Origin: Firmicutes bacterium CAG:552
GTDB lineage: Bacteria > Bacillota > Clostridia > Christensenellales > Pumilibacteraceae
Assembly: GCA_000435495.1 (NCBI GenBank)
Contig: FR884041.1
Coordinates: 1 to 7,961 of the forward strand
Direction of reading: 5' to 3'
DNA length: 7,961 nt
How positions within the stretch are numbered: position 1 is the first letter of the stretch; each line of letters opens with the position of its first letter. The position numbers and the translations under genes were made by a program. Positions 5,986 to 7,961 of this stretch are shown here, piece by piece. The notes below the pieces were generated by a model that searched no databases, was not told the origin of the DNA, and saw nothing but the letters and a program-made list of their open reading frames with translations.

Positions 5986-7764
5986 TTAGTCTTGTATAAG
6001 GTCTGCGTATCTGTCTTTATAAACGGTTACAACGCCTTGAGTATCGTTCTCCTTACTGGAACCGTACACGTTACGATAGTAATAGATTTTTTGGTCTCTC
6101 CATTCCGTATATGCATCTTCTACCGCTTTTTCTTTTACAAGATTTTCAATATAGCTACGTACTGTAGTATATCTTCCTGCGGTAAAGTAATCGTTGAGTC
6201 CGAGAGCATTCGCCTCATAATCTGCAACGTAATACATAATGTGAACGCCGTAATCGGTTACAATGTAATGGTCGAGCATTTCGCCTACTTTATAACCTTT
6301 ATCTCTAAACTCTCTCGCTGCATTTGCGAATTCGACCATATATGTTTCCGATTCGCCGTCTCCGAGCTTGTACTTAACCGCATATCCGTTTTCTTTATCG
6401 AAAATTCCGGGGTCGGTATTGTAAAGGTAAATGAAATCGTCAAACAATCTTTCCGATTCGTAAGCACTGCTTCGAACTCTGCTCATAGCCGCTTTGATTT
6501 CTGCGAACACCTGAGCTACAGTATATGTCTTTGTCTTGTCATCCTCGCCGTCTTTATGTCTGTATACGACTATCTCGTTCACCTTCTGGGCTCTCTTCGC
6601 TTCGTACTCTTTAGTGGTAAGCAACGCCTTTTGTCTGGTAAGATCTTGCTTTTGCTCTTCGGAGAACGGAAGCAAAATGTGCTTAACGTTAACGTAATCG
6701 GTATTAGGTCTGTACAATATCGTATCAGTACCGGATATCGCCGTGTCGTAAGCGGAAGAATCCTTATATTTGGTCATCTGAGTTTCGACAATCGAATTGT
6801 ACTTTGCCAAGATATCCTGTTCGGTAACGGTAACGCTGCTTTCGATATAATCTTGCAGAATTGCCATCTTTTGACTATCAATCAAACTGTCGCCGACAAG
6901 TTTTTTGCAAAGCAAAGTCTTTCCTATAACCCGATATGCTTCGCCTGCGCCCGTTACTTTCGCCAAACGCCTAAGTATATCGACCTCGTTTTCGATGGTT
7001 TTCTTTTCCTCGTCAGTTACTCCGATAAGAGATGCTGAAGCTTCTGCCATAGAAGAAATATAACGTTTAACCGCTTCTCTGAAAAGAGACTTGGTTTCTT
7101 CGTCGCCGTAGTTGCCGTTATAGGAGAAATAAAACTCTTTGCCCTCGTTATACCAAGGCTCGGACAAATACCAACCGTCATGCTTGTTGCCCTCGCCGTA
7201 AGTGTAAAAAACCCTCTCGTCGTCCGCTTCGTTTTTTTCGTCTCTTACGGGATATGTGGTTTCCGTATCGGAATCCGTACTCTCTGCGGTAAGCTCGAGC
7301 TTATCTTTGCCTGCAGCCTCCAAAATCTCGTTACAAAGACTGAGTATCGAAGAATCGATGGACTTGTACACGCCCTTTTGCACTGTCTCGATATCGTCTT
7401 TAGTCCAATAGATATCTTTTGCTTCAAATCTCACGTCGCTTTCCAATACGACAAGCTCCTGCGTGATAATCTGCTCCAAAAGCGTCTCTAAGGTACGTTC
7501 GTACGTCCAGCCCATGGACTGAATATACGTCGGTCCGTATGTGTTGAAATAGCTTACGAGTTGCGATTTATAAATCTCGATGGGCTCGGAAGTGTACTCC
7601 CATCCGTCGCCGCTCTGAGTTATAGGATCTATCTTAACAATAACTTGAGAATAGTCCCTTTCGTAGTCGTGCTTGATAAACGTACCGTCGTAGGTGGGAC
7701 TGCATGCGCAGAACAACCCCACGGAAATTATCAAGCTTAATAGTAAACATGCGAATTTCTTCAT
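5986..7764 (-). CDS. PrsA/SurA-like parvulin-type peptidyl-prolyl isomerase lipoprotein
   Basis: A 592-residue exported lipoprotein that probably assists folding of secreted proteins at the outer face of the membrane by catalysing cis-trans isomerisation at proline. The signal is MKKF plus a hydrophobic core (residues 5-18) and a lipobox ending FCAC, with the lipidated Cys at 21 (Phe at -3 is slightly atypical). Residues about 60-130 and 220-340 are helix-rich, like the chaperone segment before the catalytic domain in PrsA/SurA proteins. The parvulin domain spans about 357-515. It opens with NVKHILL (H362), closes with YGVHIMYYV (H508), and has DDFIYLYNTDP and VEFANAAREF between. Its first strand is followed by an unusually long insert (about 366-420), and the usual GGDLG turn is replaced. 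Residues 160-185 are acidic and linker-like. The start is ATG at 7764 with AGAGG seven bases upstream. Promoter and terminator make it a single-gene unit. Activity is inferred from the two histidines. Confidence 0.92.
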   Translation of the reverse strand: MKKFACLLLSLIISVGLFCACSPTYDGTFIKHDYERDYSQVIVKIDPITQSGDGWEYTSEPIEIYKSQLVSYFNTYGPTYIQSMGWTYERTLETLLEQIITQELVVLESDVRFEAKDIYWTKDDIETVQKGVYKSIDSSILSLCNEILEAAGKDKLELTAESTDSDTETTYPVRDEKNEADDERVFYTYGEGNKHDGWYLSEPWYNEGKEFYFSYNGNYGDEETKSLFREAVKRYISSMAEASASLIGVTDEEKKTIENEVDILRRLAKVTGAGEAYRVIGKTLLCKKLVGDSLIDSQKMAILQDYIESSVTVTEQDILAKYNSIVETQMTKYKDSSAYDTAISGTDTILYRPNTDYVNVKHILLPFSEEQKQDLTRQKALLTTKEYEAKRAQKVNEIVVYRHKDGEDDKTKTYTVAQVFAEIKAAMSRVRSSAYESERLFDDFIYLYNTDPGIFDKENGYAVKYKLGDGESETYMVEFANAAREFRDKGYKVGEMLDHYIVTDYGVHIMYYVADYEANALGLNDYFTAGRYTTVRSYIENLVKEKAVEDAYTEWRDQKIYYYRNVYGSSKENDTQGVVTVYKDRYADLIQD

Positions 7765-7818
7765 TATTGATCCTCTAAAAAAGTTATAATATCAGGCATG
7801 CGCCTACAAGTACTTAGC

Positions 7819-7847
7819 ATTATACAATAATCGAGCCGAAAAATCAA
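7819..7847 (-). promoter_or_regulatory. Promoter of the PPIase lipoprotein gene
   Basis: On the minus strand TTGATT (7842-7847), a 17-bp spacer and TATAAT (7819-7824). The spacer is ideal, the -10 is perfect and the -35 matches four of six bases. The predicted start near 7812 gives a leader of about 48 bases containing the AGAGG ribosome site and a small AGGC....GCCT dyad (7793-7804). Confidence 0.75.
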
Positions 7848-7961
7848 GAGTTTTTAGCGGCGAAGACACATTTTGACAAAAAATTTATTAGGTTTTTTTG
7901 ACAAGACGCTCCCGAAAAAGTCAGTCTCGGCGGCGATAACATAACCGCACCGCCCGTAGCA
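7848..7961 (-). other. Right-edge sequence, possible C-terminal tail of an upstream gene
   Basis: Two minus-strand frames are open from the right edge. One stops at TAA 7854-7856 and reads ...YVIAAETDFFGSVLSK. The other stops at TGA 7844-7846, inside the promoter of the next gene. The third stops early, within about 40 bases. Nothing recognisable lies in any of them, so no gene is called. TTGACA occurs twice on the plus strand, at 7873-7878 and 7898-7903, inside similar TTTTGACAA contexts 25 bp apart, without matching -10 boxes. Confidence 0.35.

Noticed and set aside
5905..7038. Plus-strand 377-codon open frame opposite the PPIase gene
   Set aside because: It is antisense to a well-supported lipoprotein with signal peptide, parvulin motifs, promoter and terminator. 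The translation has no domain and results from codon bias on the opposite strand.
7873..7903. Two TTGACA boxes as plus-strand promoters or a direct-repeat operator
   Set aside because: Neither has a -10 box at 16-18 bp. The 25-bp spacing of two copies in AT-rich sequence is too little evidence for an operator.
1..7961. Mobile elements, CRISPR arrays, tRNA/rRNA genes, defence or biosynthetic cluster
   Set aside because: No transposase, integrase, regularly spaced repeats, tRNA-like cloverleaf or rRNA sequence was recognised. The genes are ordinary housekeeping and surface proteins.

Overview
The window looks like a chromosomal segment of a moderately AT-rich, Gram-positive-type bacterium, most plausibly an uncultured gut-type member of the Clostridia. 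The evidence is sigma-A-like promoters (TTTACA-N17-TATAAT, TTGATT-N17-TATAAT), AGGAGG-type ribosome sites, ATP-type PEP carboxykinase, surface lipoproteins (one PrsA-like, one with BspA-type leucine-rich repeats) and intrinsic terminators with U-tracts. The taxonomic placement is inference; no rRNA or other marker is present. Every convincing gene lies on the minus strand, so transcription runs from right to left.

Layout from right to left (direction of transcription). Positions 7848-7961 may hold the tail of an upstream gene, with the reading frame undecided. A strong promoter (7819-7847) drives a 592-residue lipoprotein with a C-terminal parvulin-type prolyl isomerase domain (5986-7764), which ends at a near-perfect intrinsic terminator (5932-5969). 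After about 320 bp with no gene comes a two-gene unit: a 340-residue protein that looks like a divergent glycerol-1-phosphate dehydrogenase / iron-alcohol dehydrogenase-fold protein with its metal-binding histidines apparently lost (4588-5610), then rsmA/ksgA, the 16S rRNA adenine dimethyltransferase (3702-4556). Next is pckA (2040-3617) with its own -10 element and a 21-bp hairpin terminator. A 342-bp gap follows, containing a GC-rich patch, a C9 run and a very good promoter. That promoter serves a small protein with two tandem zinc ribbons and a very acidic tail (1209-1685), which ends at a long stem-loop terminator. A 440-bp gene-less stretch then holds a well-formed plus-strand promoter overlapping an 18-bp perfect palindrome. 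The window closes with the N-terminal part of an Fn3 plus BspA-LRR lipoprotein (1-653, running off the left edge).

Functionally this is mostly housekeeping: ribosome maturation (RsmA), gluconeogenic/anaplerotic carbon flow (PckA), extracytoplasmic protein folding (PPIase lipoprotein) and a surface adhesin-like lipoprotein. I see no mobile element, CRISPR array, tRNA or rRNA, and no evidence of a dedicated defence or biosynthetic system. The points most worth a second look are the probable loss of metal ligands in the rsmA-linked dehydrogenase-like protein, the duplicated zinc-ribbon/acidic-tail protein, the plus-strand promoter with no gene behind it, and a possible leaderless transcript start.
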